DNA from: Nocardia sp. BSTN01
GTDB taxonomy: Bacteria > Actinomycetota > Actinomycetes > Mycobacteriales > Mycobacteriaceae
DNA: 41,477 nucleotides
Assembly: GCF_015354405.1 (NCBI RefSeq)
Contig: NZ_JADKYP010000057.1
Span: 1 to 41,477, forward strand
Direction of reading: 5' to 3'
Shown here: positions 8,640 to 16,526 of the stretch, one piece after another
Numbering within the stretch: position 1 is the first letter of the stretch
How the letters are laid out: each line of letters begins with the position of its first letter
Made by a program: the position numbers and the translations under genes
The notes under the pieces: generated by a model
Databases searched by the model: none
Told to the model about the DNA's origin: nothing
What the model saw: only the letters and a program-made list of their open reading frames with translations

Positions 8640-11387
8640 TCAACGCAGTTGATCGGCAATGGTTTTCAGTTCGCCGCGCGAGGTCACTCCGAGTTTCGGA
8701 TACGCCTTGTAGAGGTGGTAGCCGACGGTGCGGTGGCTGAGGAACAGCTGGGCGGCGATATCGCGATTGGACAGGCCCTGGGAGGCGAGGCGAGCGATCT
8801 GCAATTCCTGCGGTGTGAGCCCGGTGACCGCCGCGCTCGAGCGGGAATCCGGTTGTCCGCCAGGCCCGCTCGGCGCGGCACCGGTCGCGGTGAGTTCGGT
8901 GCGGGCGCGTTCGGCCCACGGGCGCATGCCGATGCGGTCGAACATGTCCAGCGCCTCGGTCAGCACCGTTCGCGCCTCGCTCTTGCGGCGGGCCCGGCGC
9001 AGCCACTCCCCGTAAAGTTGTGCGGTGCGAGCGTATTCCACCGGGCGTGCCTCACGGTCGTGCAGCTTCAGCGCCCCCGTGTAGTGGGTCTCGGCGCTGT
9101 CGTCGTCGGACAGCAGTGCGCGACAGCGCAATACGAGTGCTTCGGCCCACGGCTGCCGCACCGCGGTGGCCCAGTCGGCGAGCCGATCGGCGTGGGGTTC
9201 GGCGCGGTCGGCGGCGCCGACCCGGACCGCCGCCTCGACCAGATCGGGTATCGAACGCATCGCGCACAAGTGATGACGCAGCGGGTCCCGGGTCAGCCGC
9301 TCGAAGCGCGACAGCGCCGTTTCGGCCCGGCCCGAACCGAGTTCGAGCAAACCCAGCGACCAATGCGCCCACGCCGCACCGGGAGACACGGATCCGGGCG
9401 TGCTGTCGGCGAGTCCGGCCTCGGCGTAGTGCCGGCACCGGTCCTCGTCGCCCTCGGCGGCATGGATATGCGCGAGAACGCTGCTGAGCTGACTGACCCA
9501 TTGGCGCTGGCCCAGATCTGCGGCCAGACGCAGTGCCTCGGCCGCGGTGGTTCGCGCATCGCGCAGACGACCGGTGAAGATCTCGACCTCGGCGGCGAAG
9601 AACAAGGTGGTGGGCAGCCGGCCGGCGGCACCGGCTCCGCGATACTCCCGGCTCAGCGCCTCGGCGGGCCCGTAGACGTCGGCGTCCTGGCCGCTGGCCA
9701 TCGCCACGCCACACAGCATCAGCCGCACCTGATCGGGCACCGGGCCCCGCCGCGCGGACTCTGCCAGCGTCCGGGTCAATTCCGGTGGCGCGCTCGCGGT
9801 GTCGCGGCGATCCAGGACGCTCGCCATATAGGTCACGACCGGGTGCAGCGGATCGGTGTCTGTCAGCGGCACCGCGGTCAACTGCGCCACACAGTCGCGG
9901 ACATGCTGTTCGCCCAGATACCAGCCGGTGTGCAGGGCCTGGACCAGCATCGTCGCCGCCAGCGCGGGATCGCGGTCGGCGACCTGCGCGGCGCCGGCGC
10001 GCAGCAGCGCGTCCGCCTCGGCGAAACGGCCCTGCCAGAAGTGGGCGAGCCCTTCGACATGCGCGACCCGAGCCCGCAATTGCGCTGTCGCACCGGCTCT
10101 TGCGGCCACCCGGCGCGCGAGCCCCGCGGCCCGCTCCAGATCGCCCGCATTCAAGGCGGATTGGGCGGCCAGCGCCTCGCGATGCGCGCGCAGCCCGGGG
10201 TCCATGGTGAGCCGGGCGGCGCGTTCGTAGGCCGCGGCGGCCGCCTCGTGGCCACTGCGGGCGAGCGCGCGGGCAGCGGTATCCTCCAGGGCCGCAGCGA
10301 CTTCCGCGTCCGGGCCGGTGGCCGCGGCCGCGGCGTGCCAGGCACGGCGGTCCGCGTCGGCGGGGCCGTCGAGCGCGGCCGCCAGCGCGCGGTGTGCGGT
10401 CACCCGCTGTCCCAGCGGCGCTCGCTGGTAGACGGCGGCGCGCAGCAGCGGATGACGGAAGGCGATCGTCTCCGCCGTCTCGCCGCGCACCAGCAGTCCC
10501 GCCTCCTCGGCCGGGGCCAGATCGTCGATTCCGGCGCCGACGGCGGCCGCGGCGCGCAGGACCGCCGACAATTCGCCGGATTCCTCGGCCGCGACGATCA
10601 GCAGCACGTCCTGTGTCGATTTCGGCATCCGGCTGACCTGTCCGTGGAAGGCCAGTTGCAGGCGGTCGGTCAACGCCAGCGCACCGGGATGGGCGGCGCC
10701 GGGACGTTCGTCGCGTGCGGCGCCGGCCAATTCGAGCAAGGCCAGCGGGTTGCCCTGCGCCTCGGCCAGGACCTGCCGGCGCACCCCGGCGGGCAGTTCG
10801 CGGCGGTCGAGCAGCGCGGCGGCGGCCTCCGGGTCGAGTCCGGCGATGCGGCGTTCGGGCAGATCCGCGGACCGTGCGAACGCGGCACCGTCACGAGCGG
10901 CGAGGATGATCACGACCCCCTCGGCGTACAACCGCCGGGCGGCGAACAGGATCGTGTCCAGCGAGGCCCGGTCGAGCCATTGCGCGTCGTCGATCAGACA
11001 GACCAGCCCGGTGTCGCCGGCGTATTCGGTGAGCAGCGACAACACCGCCAATCCGACCAGCATCGCATCTCCGCCGGGATCGTCGCCGAGGCGCAGCGCC
11101 GCCTCCAGCGCCGCCCGCTGGCGCGCGGGCAGGGCGGGCAGATGCGCGACCGCCGGCCGCAGCAGCAACTGCAATCCGGCGAACGGAAGTTCGGCCTCGA
11201 TCTCCACCCCCGCGCCGCGCAGGACCCGCAGCCCGGCGCCGAGATCGGCGGCGTGGTCGAGCAGGGCGGTCTTACCGATTCCGGGTTCGCCGCGCAGTAC
11301 CAGCCAGCCGCTCTCCCCCGCACGGGCCCGGTCCAGCAGGGCGGCGATCGCCGCGGTGTCGGCCGCCCGCCCGTACAGCTCAGCCAT
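8640..11387 (-). CDS. Large ATP-binding LuxR-type regulator (LAL/MalT-like)
   Basis: A 915-residue STAND-type regulator. Walker A is GEPGIGKT at 33-40, Walker B is LVCLIDDAQWLD near 130, a long alpha-helical TPR-like middle with many Ala/Arg/Leu repeats follows, and the C-terminus (about 855-915) is a LuxR/GerE helix-turn-helix with LTPQELQIARLASQGLSNRD and LSHRTVGYHL. LAL proteins switch on catabolic or secondary-metabolite genes after binding ATP and an inducer. Length (about 900) is normal. It converges on the SnoaL-hydrolase-exporter unit, which is a plausible target, but this is inference. Confidence 0.88.
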   Translation of the reverse strand: MAELYGRAADTAAIAALLDRARAGESGWLVLRGEPGIGKTALLDHAADLGAGLRVLRGAGVEIEAELPFAGLQLLLRPAVAHLPALPARQRAALEAALRLGDDPGGDAMLVGLAVLSLLTEYAGDTGLVCLIDDAQWLDRASLDTILFAARRLYAEGVVIILAARDGAAFARSADLPERRIAGLDPEAAAALLDRRELPAGVRRQVLAEAQGNPLALLELAGAARDERPGAAHPGALALTDRLQLAFHGQVSRMPKSTQDVLLIVAAEESGELSAVLRAAAAVGAGIDDLAPAEEAGLLVRGETAETIAFRHPLLRAAVYQRAPLGQRVTAHRALAAALDGPADADRRAWHAAAAATGPDAEVAAALEDTAARALARSGHEAAAAAYERAARLTMDPGLRAHREALAAQSALNAGDLERAAGLARRVAARAGATAQLRARVAHVEGLAHFWQGRFAEADALLRAGAAQVADRDPALAATMLVQALHTGWYLGEQHVRDCVAQLTAVPLTDTDPLHPVVTYMASVLDRRDTASAPPELTRTLAESARRGPVPDQVRLMLCGVAMASGQDADVYGPAEALSREYRGAGAAGRLPTTLFFAAEVEIFTGRLRDARTTAAEALRLAADLGQRQWVSQLSSVLAHIHAAEGDEDRCRHYAEAGLADSTPGSVSPGAAWAHWSLGLLELGSGRAETALSRFERLTRDPLRHHLCAMRSIPDLVEAAVRVGAADRAEPHADRLADWATAVRQPWAEALVLRCRALLSDDDSAETHYTGALKLHDREARPVEYARTAQLYGEWLRRARRKSEARTVLTEALDMFDRIGMRPWAERARTELTATGAAPSGPGGQPDSRSSAAVTGLTPQELQIARLASQGLSNRDIAAQLFLSHRTVGYHLYKAYPKLGVTSRGELKTIADQLR

Positions 11388-11507
11388 GGCACCGCACCAC
11401 GAATCGGATCACGAACACCGGACCGATCATCGCATACAGGCCACCGCCGGTATTCCCACGTGCGCGCCTCCCGCCGCGGCCGCTGGTTCGACAGCAGAAT
11501 GCAGCTC

Positions 11508-11927
11508 ATGAGCGATTGGAACACCGCGATCATCGAGGAATTTCGAGCCAACCAGGGACGCGTCGGCGGCGATTTCGAGGGCGCGCCGATGGTGCTGGTG
11601 CATCACCGCGGCCGCAAATCCGGGCGCGAACTGGTGACACCGATGATGTATCTGGCCGACGACGAGAACCCGGACAGCATCTATGTTTTCGCGTCGAAGG
11701 CCGGCGCTCCGACCAATCCGGACTGGTACTACAACCTGACCACCGCCGGCACGGCGGAGATCGAACGCGGCACCGACCGTTACCCGGCGGCGGTCACCGA
11801 AGTGACCGGTGAGCGCCGCGACCGGATCTTCGCCGAACAGGCCCGCCGCTACCCCGGATTCGCCGGCTACGCCCGCAAAACCGAAGGAATCCGCACCATT
11901 CCGGTGCTGGAACTGCGGCGCGGCTAG
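11508..11927 (+). CDS. Ddn-like F420-dependent nitroreductase family protein
   Basis: A 139-residue split-beta-barrel flavin/deazaflavin protein. VLVHHRGRKSGRELVTPMMY and GAPTNPDWYYNL with a following RYPAAVTEV are the signature of the Ddn family of F420H2-dependent nitro/quinone reductases, which act at the membrane on quinones or drugs. MSDWNTAIIEEFRANQG is the usual N-terminus, so ATG 11508 is preferred over ATG 11499. A second F420-type enzyme is at 24702, so the host makes F420. Divergent from the LuxR-type regulator across 120 bases. Confidence 0.87.
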   Translation: MSDWNTAIIEEFRANQGRVGGDFEGAPMVLVHHRGRKSGRELVTPMMYLADDENPDSIYVFASKAGAPTNPDWYYNLTTAGTAEIERGTDRYPAAVTEVTGERRDRIFAEQARRYPGFAGYARKTEGIRTIPVLELRRG

Positions 11928-11933
11928 CCGATG

Positions 11934-11971
11934 CGGTACTCGTCCGCCATGGTGGCGGCGGACGAGTACCG
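11934..11971. terminator. Bidirectional hairpin terminator
   Basis: Two perfect 15-base complementary arms (11934-11948 and 11957-11971) around an 8-base loop. It lies between the Ddn-like gene and the convergent MFS gene that ends the copper-type operon. Confidence 0.8.
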
Positions 11972-11982
11972 GCCATCTGCGG

Positions 11983-13257
11983 TCAGGCGGATTCGCGCAC
12001 CGAATTCACCGGAACTTCTTCTCCCCCAGCGGTGTGCGCGCGTGCACTGCGCTCGACCGCGGCCAGGCCGAACGCCGCGAGTGCCCCGATGGCGGCGAAC
12101 CCGGCCCACACCACGGCGTCGAGTCCGGCCGAGCGGGCGGCGTCCAGCACTACGCCGGTGACGAGGTTTCCGGTCAGGATTCCGACTCCGACCACCGTGT
12201 TGTAGAACCCGTAGTGCGTGGCAACGAGCGCGCCGCCGGACAGCGAGACCACCGTATCCATTTCGAACGGGAACACCGCCGCGGTCCCGACCGCGAGGAT
12301 CGCCGCCGAAATCAGCAGCGCCGCAACGGCAGCCACCGTGCCGAAGGGCCGCGGGCCCGGCACCAGCAGCAGCGGCAGGAAGGACGCGGCCAGCACCCCC
12401 ATGCCGACCACGAGGCCGCGGCCGGTGCCCCACCGGCGTCGAAACCACGCGGTGATGCGCAGCTGCCCGGCCACCGCGACCGCACCCGACACCACGAACA
12501 ATGCCGAGGTCAGCGCCTGCGCGTGACCGGGGCTCAGATATTCAGCCTGCAACGGCAGTGCCAGATAGACCTGGAACGACAGCACATACGAACCGATCAT
12601 CGCGACCGCGAAGGCCAGGAAACGGCGATTGGCCAGTACGGTCCGCCAATCCTGGAGCACCGTCGTGCGCACCGCGGGCTCACTCGCCCGCCGTGGCGGC
12701 AGCGCGAACAGTTGCGCGACGGTCAGTACCGCGAAGACCACGGCGGCGGCCGCGGCGGTCACCCGGAAGTCGGTCACCAGCAGGGCCAGCCCGGCCAGCG
12801 GCCCGACGAGGATGCCGGCCTGATAGAAGATGTTGAAAACCGCGAATGCCTCCACGCGGCGGTCACCGGTCTCCGCGGCCAGATACGCGCGCACCGCCGG
12901 ATTGAACAGCGCACCGGCGAAACCCGTTGCGGCCGAGGCGATCAGCAGCATCGGCAGCGAGGTGGCGAAGATCAGCAGCGCGAATCCCGCGGTGCGCAGC
13001 AGACAGCCCGCCACGATCAGCGGTTTGTAGCCGAGCCGGTCGGCGAGCGTCCCGCCGACGAGGAACATGCCCTGCTGGGAGAAGTTGCGCACGCCCAGCA
13101 CCAGACCGACCGCCCACGCCGCCAAGCCGATCGGGCCGGCGAGATATCCGGCCAGATACGGCATGAGCATGTAGAAGCCGAGGTTGATGCCGAACTGGTT
13201 GATCATCAGCAACCGGGCCGCCGGGTCGAAGCTGCGGAATCGGGCGAGGACACTCAT
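11983..13257 (-). CDS. MFS transporter of the lpqS-cysK2 operon (Rv0849-like)
   Basis: A 424-residue, probably 12-helix MFS protein with the motif A-like loop [12 protein letters not shown] after TM2 and a central polar loop with Arg-rich LPPRRASEP. Its ATG at 13257 overlaps the stop of the upstream cysK2-like gene by four bases (ATGA), so the two are translationally coupled. The order lpqS-cysK2-MFS matches Rv0847-Rv0848-Rv0849 of M. tuberculosis, an operon of the copper-responsive RicR regulon; length also fits Rv0849. Substrate unknown; export of a sulfur- or copper-related metabolite is a guess. Confidence 0.82.
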   Translation of the reverse strand: MSVLARFRSFDPAARLLMINQFGINLGFYMLMPYLAGYLAGPIGLAAWAVGLVLGVRNFSQQGMFLVGGTLADRLGYKPLIVAGCLLRTAGFALLIFATSLPMLLIASAATGFAGALFNPAVRAYLAAETGDRRVEAFAVFNIFYQAGILVGPLAGLALLVTDFRVTAAAAAVVFAVLTVAQLFALPPRRASEPAVRTTVLQDWRTVLANRRFLAFAVAMIGSYVLSFQVYLALPLQAEYLSPGHAQALTSALFVVSGAVAVAGQLRITAWFRRRWGTGRGLVVGMGVLAASFLPLLLVPGPRPFGTVAAVAALLISAAILAVGTAAVFPFEMDTVVSLSGGALVATHYGFYNTVVGVGILTGNLVTGVVLDAARSAGLDAVVWAGFAAIGALAAFGLAAVERSARAHTAGGEEVPVNSVRESA

Positions 13258-14363
13258 GCGGCGGGCTCCGGGTCGAGGGTGCGGGGGTCGACGACGGTGG
13301 TGCAGCGCGTCCACGAGCTCACCACTCGCTCGGCGGGATGGCCGATCGTGTCGGGTTCGAGGGGCGGATCGGCATCGAGCAGGCCGTGCTCGTCACAGTA
13401 GGCGTCGTTGTAGACGGTGTCGGCGTAGCGGTGCGGCCCGTCGGGAAAGACGGCGGCGATCCGGGTGCCGGTGTCGTGCACGCGCGCGGCCCAGCCCGCC
13501 ACCAGCGCCACCGCGCCGACACTCCAGCCGCCGCTGGCGTGGTGGGTCGCGGCCAGTGTCCGGCATGCCCATACCGCTTCCGCCGGTGCCACCCAATGGA
13601 TTTCGTCGAAGGCGTCGTAGTCGACGTTGCGGGGGTGGATGCTCGAGCCCAGTCCGCGCATGAGTCGCGGCCCGGCCGGTTGGCCGAAGATCGTCGAGGA
13701 CACGGTGTCCACGCCGATCAGCCGCAACCGCGGATTGTTCCGGCGCAGCACCCGGGCCACGCCCGCGGAGTGTCCGCCGGTTCCGACCGCGCAGACCAGG
13801 ACGTCGATGCGGCCCAATTGCTGCACCATCTCCAGGGCCAGCGATTCGTAGCCCTCCACATTGTCGGGATTGCTGTACTGGTCGGGGCTCCAGGCATCCG
13901 GTTCGGTGGCCAGCAGCGCCGCGACCCGATCGCGACGCGCCTGTTGCCAGCCGCCGGCCGGATGCGGTTCGGTGACCGTCTCCACCCGTGCGCCGTAGGC
14001 GCGCAGCAGTCGCGCGACCATCGGTTCCATTCCGGGATCGGTGACGACGGTCACCGGATGCGAGTACACCATCCCCGCCAGCGCGAGCCCCAATCCCAGA
14101 GTGCCGCTGGATGATTCGACGATGCGCGCACCCGGCCGCAGATCTCCGCGGCGTTCGGCCCTGCGCACCATGTGCAGCGCGGGCCGGTCCTTCATGCCGC
14201 CCGGATTGGCGCCTTCGAGTTTGGCCCAGAAGCCGCGGCCGCGGCCGCTCAGCGGTTCGCCGATCCAGAGCACCGGCGTATTGCCGACCAGGCCGCGCGG
14301 ACGGTGCGCCGGGGTCGGCGCTGCCGGAATCGGCTGCGGGTGGTCGAGCACGATGTCGTCCAT
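13254..14363 (-). CDS. cysK2: CysK2-like S-sulfocysteine/cysteine synthase
   Basis: A 369-residue type II PLP enzyme of the cysteine synthase family. [12 protein letters not shown] carries the PLP lysine (Lys58), SSSGTLG at 84-90 binds the substrate carboxylate and GTGGHSAG at 194-201 holds the PLP phosphate. The N-terminus opens with a variable proline-rich stretch before [11 protein letters not shown]. The M. tuberculosis CysK2 homologue (about 370 residues) makes S-sulfocysteine from O-phosphoserine and thiosulfate. The placement between lpqS and an MFS gene supports this assignment over CysK1/CysM. Probably copper-induced through the operator at 15137. It starts 98 bases after lpqS. Confidence 0.82.
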   Translation of the reverse strand: MDDIVLDHPQPIPAAPTPAHRPRGLVGNTPVLWIGEPLSGRGRGFWAKLEGANPGGMKDRPALHMVRRAERRGDLRPGARIVESSSGTLGLGLALAGMVYSHPVTVVTDPGMEPMVARLLRAYGARVETVTEPHPAGGWQQARRDRVAALLATEPDAWSPDQYSNPDNVEGYESLALEMVQQLGRIDVLVCAVGTGGHSAGVARVLRRNNPRLRLIGVDTVSSTIFGQPAGPRLMRGLGSSIHPRNVDYDAFDEIHWVAPAEAVWACRTLAATHHASGGWSVGAVALVAGWAARVHDTGTRIAAVFPDGPHRYADTVYNDAYCDEHGLLDADPPLEPDTIGHPAERVVSSWTRCTTVVDPRTLDPEPAA

Positions 14364-14461
14364 GACTGTCGCTTTCGGTATCTTCGCCCGATGCGGGCGG
14401 TACGGATGCGGGCAGCGGACACCGGCCGCCGGCACAGGGCAGGCGGCCTGTCGCTGACCGA

Positions 14462-14857
14462 TCAGCGGCGGGCGATACCGAGATGCGTCAGAATGTCGCG
14501 ACCGGTGCGGGGCGGCGGGCCCGGCGGCCCGCGCACGGCGGTCGCGTGACGGTGCCACCGGGCGGGGGTCACCGCGGCCACCGCATCCCACACTTGGCCG
14601 GGCGGCCACAGCTTCACCGGATCCGCCGGAAGTACCGAATCCAGGACGATGTGCCTGTCGTGCGCACAGCAGTCGTCCCAGGCGGGCAGATGCGAACCAA
14701 GATGGGCCAGTGTGGATTTCGCGGCGGCGGACGATGCGGAAGTGCCGGCCGTCTCGGCATCGGCGACCACGCAATCGGTATGCAGCGCAACGAGTGTGAG
14801 CAGGGCGACGAAGATCATGGCCACGACACCCCGCCGCGACCGACGGACGGAGCTCAC
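14462..14857 (-). CDS. lpqS: LpqS-like Cys/His-rich exported protein
   Basis: A 131-residue protein, close in length to the about 130-residue LpqS of M. tuberculosis, and ending in the same style (RGPP...[14 protein letters not shown]). A basic start and one hydrophobic segment (about 11-25, [16 protein letters not shown]) form a signal or anchor. Cys29, Cys63, Cys64 and many His (26, 52, 56, 66, 69) could bind copper. There is no clear lipobox, so lipid attachment is doubtful. GTG 14857 is chosen because it overlaps the stop of a well-placed upstream ORF (GTGA) and gives the family length; an in-frame GTG at 14932 would add 25 Arg/Ala-type residues with no Shine-Dalgarno at proper distance. 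Confidence 0.75.
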   Translation of the reverse strand: MSSVRRSRRGVVAMIFVALLTLVALHTDCVVADAETAGTSASSAAAKSTLAHLGSHLPAWDDCCAHDRHIVLDSVLPADPVKLWPPGQVWDAVAAVTPARWHRHATAVRGPPGPPPRTGRDILTHLGIARR

Positions 14858-14940
14858 CGCATCCGCACCCACCGCTCGACCGACCGCAGCGGCGCACAGA
14901 CCCGAGGCCGGAGTCCACGCCGGGCCGGACACCGATCCAC
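14854..14940 (-). CDS. Upstream ORF coupled to lpqS, 28 residues
   Basis: A short frame starting GTG 14940 (or TTG 14943) eight bases after a strong GAGGAGG (14955-14949). Its TGA overlaps the GTG of lpqS as GTGA. The peptide is Arg-rich with Cys4 and Cys15. The strong ribosome site belongs to this frame, not to lpqS, so lpqS translation probably depends on ribosomes that finish here. A regulatory role in copper response is inferred. In GC-rich DNA short open frames arise by chance, so the call rests on the site and the overlap. Confidence 0.55.
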   Translation of the reverse strand: MDRCPARRGLRPRVCAPLRSVERWVRMR

Positions 14941-14975
14941 CAACCCAGCCTCCTCACCACGATCGCCACTGTCGC

Positions 14976-14998
14976 GCAACACCTTCACACGGTGTTGC
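14976..14998 (-). promoter_or_regulatory. Leader hairpin upstream of the coupled ORF
   Basis: GCAACACC and GGTGTTGC are perfect 8-base arms around a 7-base loop, ending about 20 bases before the Shine-Dalgarno of the upstream ORF. No T-run follows, so it looks like a leader structure rather than a terminator. Confidence 0.5.
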
Positions 14999-15019
14999 CG
15001 AGCATCGAGCCGGATGTCA

Positions 15020-15033
15020 CCCCACCGCTGGGG
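15020..15033 (-). promoter_or_regulatory. Second leader hairpin
   Basis: CCCCA and TGGGG arms around a four-base loop, within the putative lpqS leader. Short but GC-rich; could be structural only. Confidence 0.3.
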
Positions 15034-15056
15034 AACGCGGCAACAGGCTCGATAAC

Positions 15057-15086
15057 ATCTACTACTTACGTACGCAACTAGTAGAT
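15057..15086. repeat. 8-bp inverted repeat with 14-base spacer
   Basis: ATCTACTA (15057-15064) and TAGTAGAT (15079-15086) are perfect complements; the spacer contains TACGTA. It is AT-rich against the local background and lies inside the lpqS leader. It could be an operator of a second regulator, an RNA hairpin, or hold a second promoter. Confidence 0.5.
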
Positions 15087-15132
15087 CATAACCGCCGAAG
15101 AGGCGGGAGCCGCCGACTGGGCGACACCATGT

Positions 15133-15151
15133 AATATACCCCTAGGGGGTA
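15133..15151 (-). promoter_or_regulatory. CsoR/RicR-like operator overlapping a -10 element
   Basis: TACCCCCTAGGGGTA read on the minus strand (15151-15137) is a G/C-tract palindrome of the type bound by copper-sensing CsoR and RicR. It overlaps TATATT (15138-15133), a good -10 for transcription toward lpqS. Apo-regulator bound here would block RNA polymerase; copper would release it. From the -10 to the lpqS start is about 270 bases of leader. Confidence 0.75.
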
Positions 15152-15181
15152 GAAACGCCGACTACCGGGGAGTGGCCGCCC

Positions 15182-15790
15182 TCACTTCGTCTCGTCGCGC
15201 GACTTCTCCGAAAGTCTGGAACCGAGCGTTTTCAATCCGGCCCGGATCCGGGCCTTCGCGGTGGGCAGCGGAATACCCAGATCCTGCGCCACCTCCGGAT
15301 AGGTGCGGCCGCCGTAGAAGGCGAGCAGAATCGCCTCCCGCTGCCGATGCCCCAGCCGGTGCACCTCCCCCGCGACCGAGCGCTCATCGAGCCGCTGCGT
15401 CACCTCGTCGAACACCACATCACATTCGGGCTGATACTGACCGCGACCGAACGCCCGCTCCCGATCCGCCAGCGATTGCTCCGAGCGCACCCGGTCGACC
15501 GCACGCCGGTGCGCGAACATCATCAGCCACGCCATCGGGCTGGCCCGTCCGGCGTCGTAGTCGCCGGCCGCGGACCACGCCTGCAGATAGACCTCCTGGC
15601 TCACTTCCTGAGCCAAGCCGGGACTGCGCAGAATCGCGGTCAACCGGGCCATCAGGCGGGCGTTGGTGCTGCGGTAGAAGGCCGCGAAGGATTCGGCGTC
15701 CCCCGCCGCGGACTTGTGCAGCAAGGTAGCCAGTTCCGCTGCCGTCATGGTGGTCGAACTACTCTGACGGTAACGCTGATCGATGTCCAT
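15182..15790 (-). CDS. ECF sigma factor, SigK-like
   Basis: A 202-residue ECF sigma factor. Region 2 includes RLTAILRSPGLAQEVSQEVYLQAW and GRASPMAWLMMFAHRRAVDRVR; region 4 includes GHRQREAILLAFYGGRTYPEVAQDLGIP and the DNA-reading helix TAKARIRAGL. The sequence resembles the SigK (ECF19) group. That group is normally followed by the membrane anti-sigma RskA; none is here, and the next genes belong to the copper-type operon. ATG 15790 is used; an in-frame ATG at 15748 lies just ahead of region 2. Confidence 0.87.
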   Translation of the reverse strand: MDIDQRYRQSSSTTMTAAELATLLHKSAAGDAESFAAFYRSTNARLMARLTAILRSPGLAQEVSQEVYLQAWSAAGDYDAGRASPMAWLMMFAHRRAVDRVRSEQSLADRERAFGRGQYQPECDVVFDEVTQRLDERSVAGEVHRLGHRQREAILLAFYGGRTYPEVAQDLGIPLPTAKARIRAGLKTLGSRLSEKSRDETK

Positions 15791-16071
15791 CGCACACCGT
15801 TTCGTTTCGCGGGATAGTCGTTACCTGCGGGGAGAATCGGCTACGTTGCCGAACCGCCTGGTCAATCCTTGTGCCACCGAGCGCCGATGCTCGCGACCGA
15901 ACGCGTGATACCCGATCCGAGCCGTTGGAACCGACCGATCGCTGCCGTCACAATCAACGACATATCTAGCATCGAAGTCTGGGTGCCAGATGTTAACCAC
16001 AAAAGTGGAACAATCTCGAGAACGTCGGAATTCCGCGATCCGAAACGCCACGCCGCACTGGTCCCGACAGC
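15791..16071. other. Intergenic region before the sigma gene
   Basis: No convincing gene. The stretch 15940-16040 is visibly richer in A and T than its surroundings. On the minus strand GGGTAT (15913-15908) with GTTCCA 12 bases upstream (15931-15926) is a weak SigF-like candidate for the sigma gene. Nothing else is identifiable. Confidence 0.4.
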
Positions 16072-16104
16072 CGCGTAGGCCGGATCCGTGATCCGGCCTA
16101 CGCG
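16072..16104 (-). terminator. Strong hairpin terminator after the KGG gene
   Basis: Two perfect 15-base complementary arms (16072-16086 and 16090-16104) around a three-base loop, 27 bases after the stop of the KGG-type gene. Confidence 0.8.
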
Positions 16105-16130
16105 CTCGAGTCCGTGTGTCGCGATTCGGG

Positions 16131-16331
16131 TCAGCGACCGCCGTGACTGTGCTGACCACCGGCCTGCTTGGCCTCGGTCGGCTGCGCCTGGGCGCCCTTG
16201 CGCCCCGCTTCGTGCGGATCGGCGGCATTGCGCTGGCCGAAACTACCCGTGCTGGCCTGGCCGCCGCGGCGAGCCTGTTCCTCGGTGTCGCTGCGGTTGC
16301 CGAACTGTCCGGGATTGTTCTGGTCGGCCAT
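16131..16331 (-). CDS. KGG-type stress-induced small protein
   Basis: A 66-residue very hydrophilic protein rich in Gly, Gln, Ala and His, starting MADQNNPGQFGNRSDTEEQA and containing RRGGQAS and GRKGAQ-type repeats. This resembles the KGG/general stress protein family (Con-10, YciG-like). ATG 16331 follows AAGGAGG at ideal distance; an upstream in-frame ATG at 16391 is less likely. The -10-like GGGTAG (16407-16402) upstream lacks a clear GTTT partner. Such proteins accumulate in stationary phase or osmotic stress; the function is not known in detail. Confidence 0.7.
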   Translation of the reverse strand: MADQNNPGQFGNRSDTEEQARRGGQASTGSFGQRNAADPHEAGRKGAQAQPTEAKQAGGQHSHGGR

Positions 16332-16526
16332 TGCGGACCTCCTTCGCAGTAGGGACTTCTCTCCATCGCGACCGGCGTACTTCCCGGTCACATCAGAGGC
16401 ACTACCCGGGCCTCCCGGGTCTATGCACCGATATCGCGGACGATTGCGAACCTACTGGTCACGCCCGGAAATATCTTGCGGCACGGGCTGATTCGGGCAT
16501 TGCGGCCGCATGATCGCACCGCGCGC

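Noticed and set aside
7875-11507. Very long open frame on the plus strand opposite the LuxR-type regulator
   Set aside because: It is a GC-driven shadow of the regulator gene: no domain, low-complexity Arg/Gly/Gln content, and the true regulator has intact Walker and HTH motifs on the other strand. Only its last part (the Ddn-like gene) is real.
14854-14932. GTG 14932 as the start of lpqS
   Set aside because: It is 16 bases from the Shine-Dalgarno, too far, and would add 25 residues not expected in the family.
15869-16078. Possible 69-residue ORF before the KGG terminator
   Set aside because: No ribosome site, odd composition, and it lies in the sigma gene's upstream region with a frame open on both strands.
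16402-16426. SigF-type promoter for the KGG gene
   Set aside because: GGGTAG is present but no GTTT-type element lies 12-16 bases upstream.
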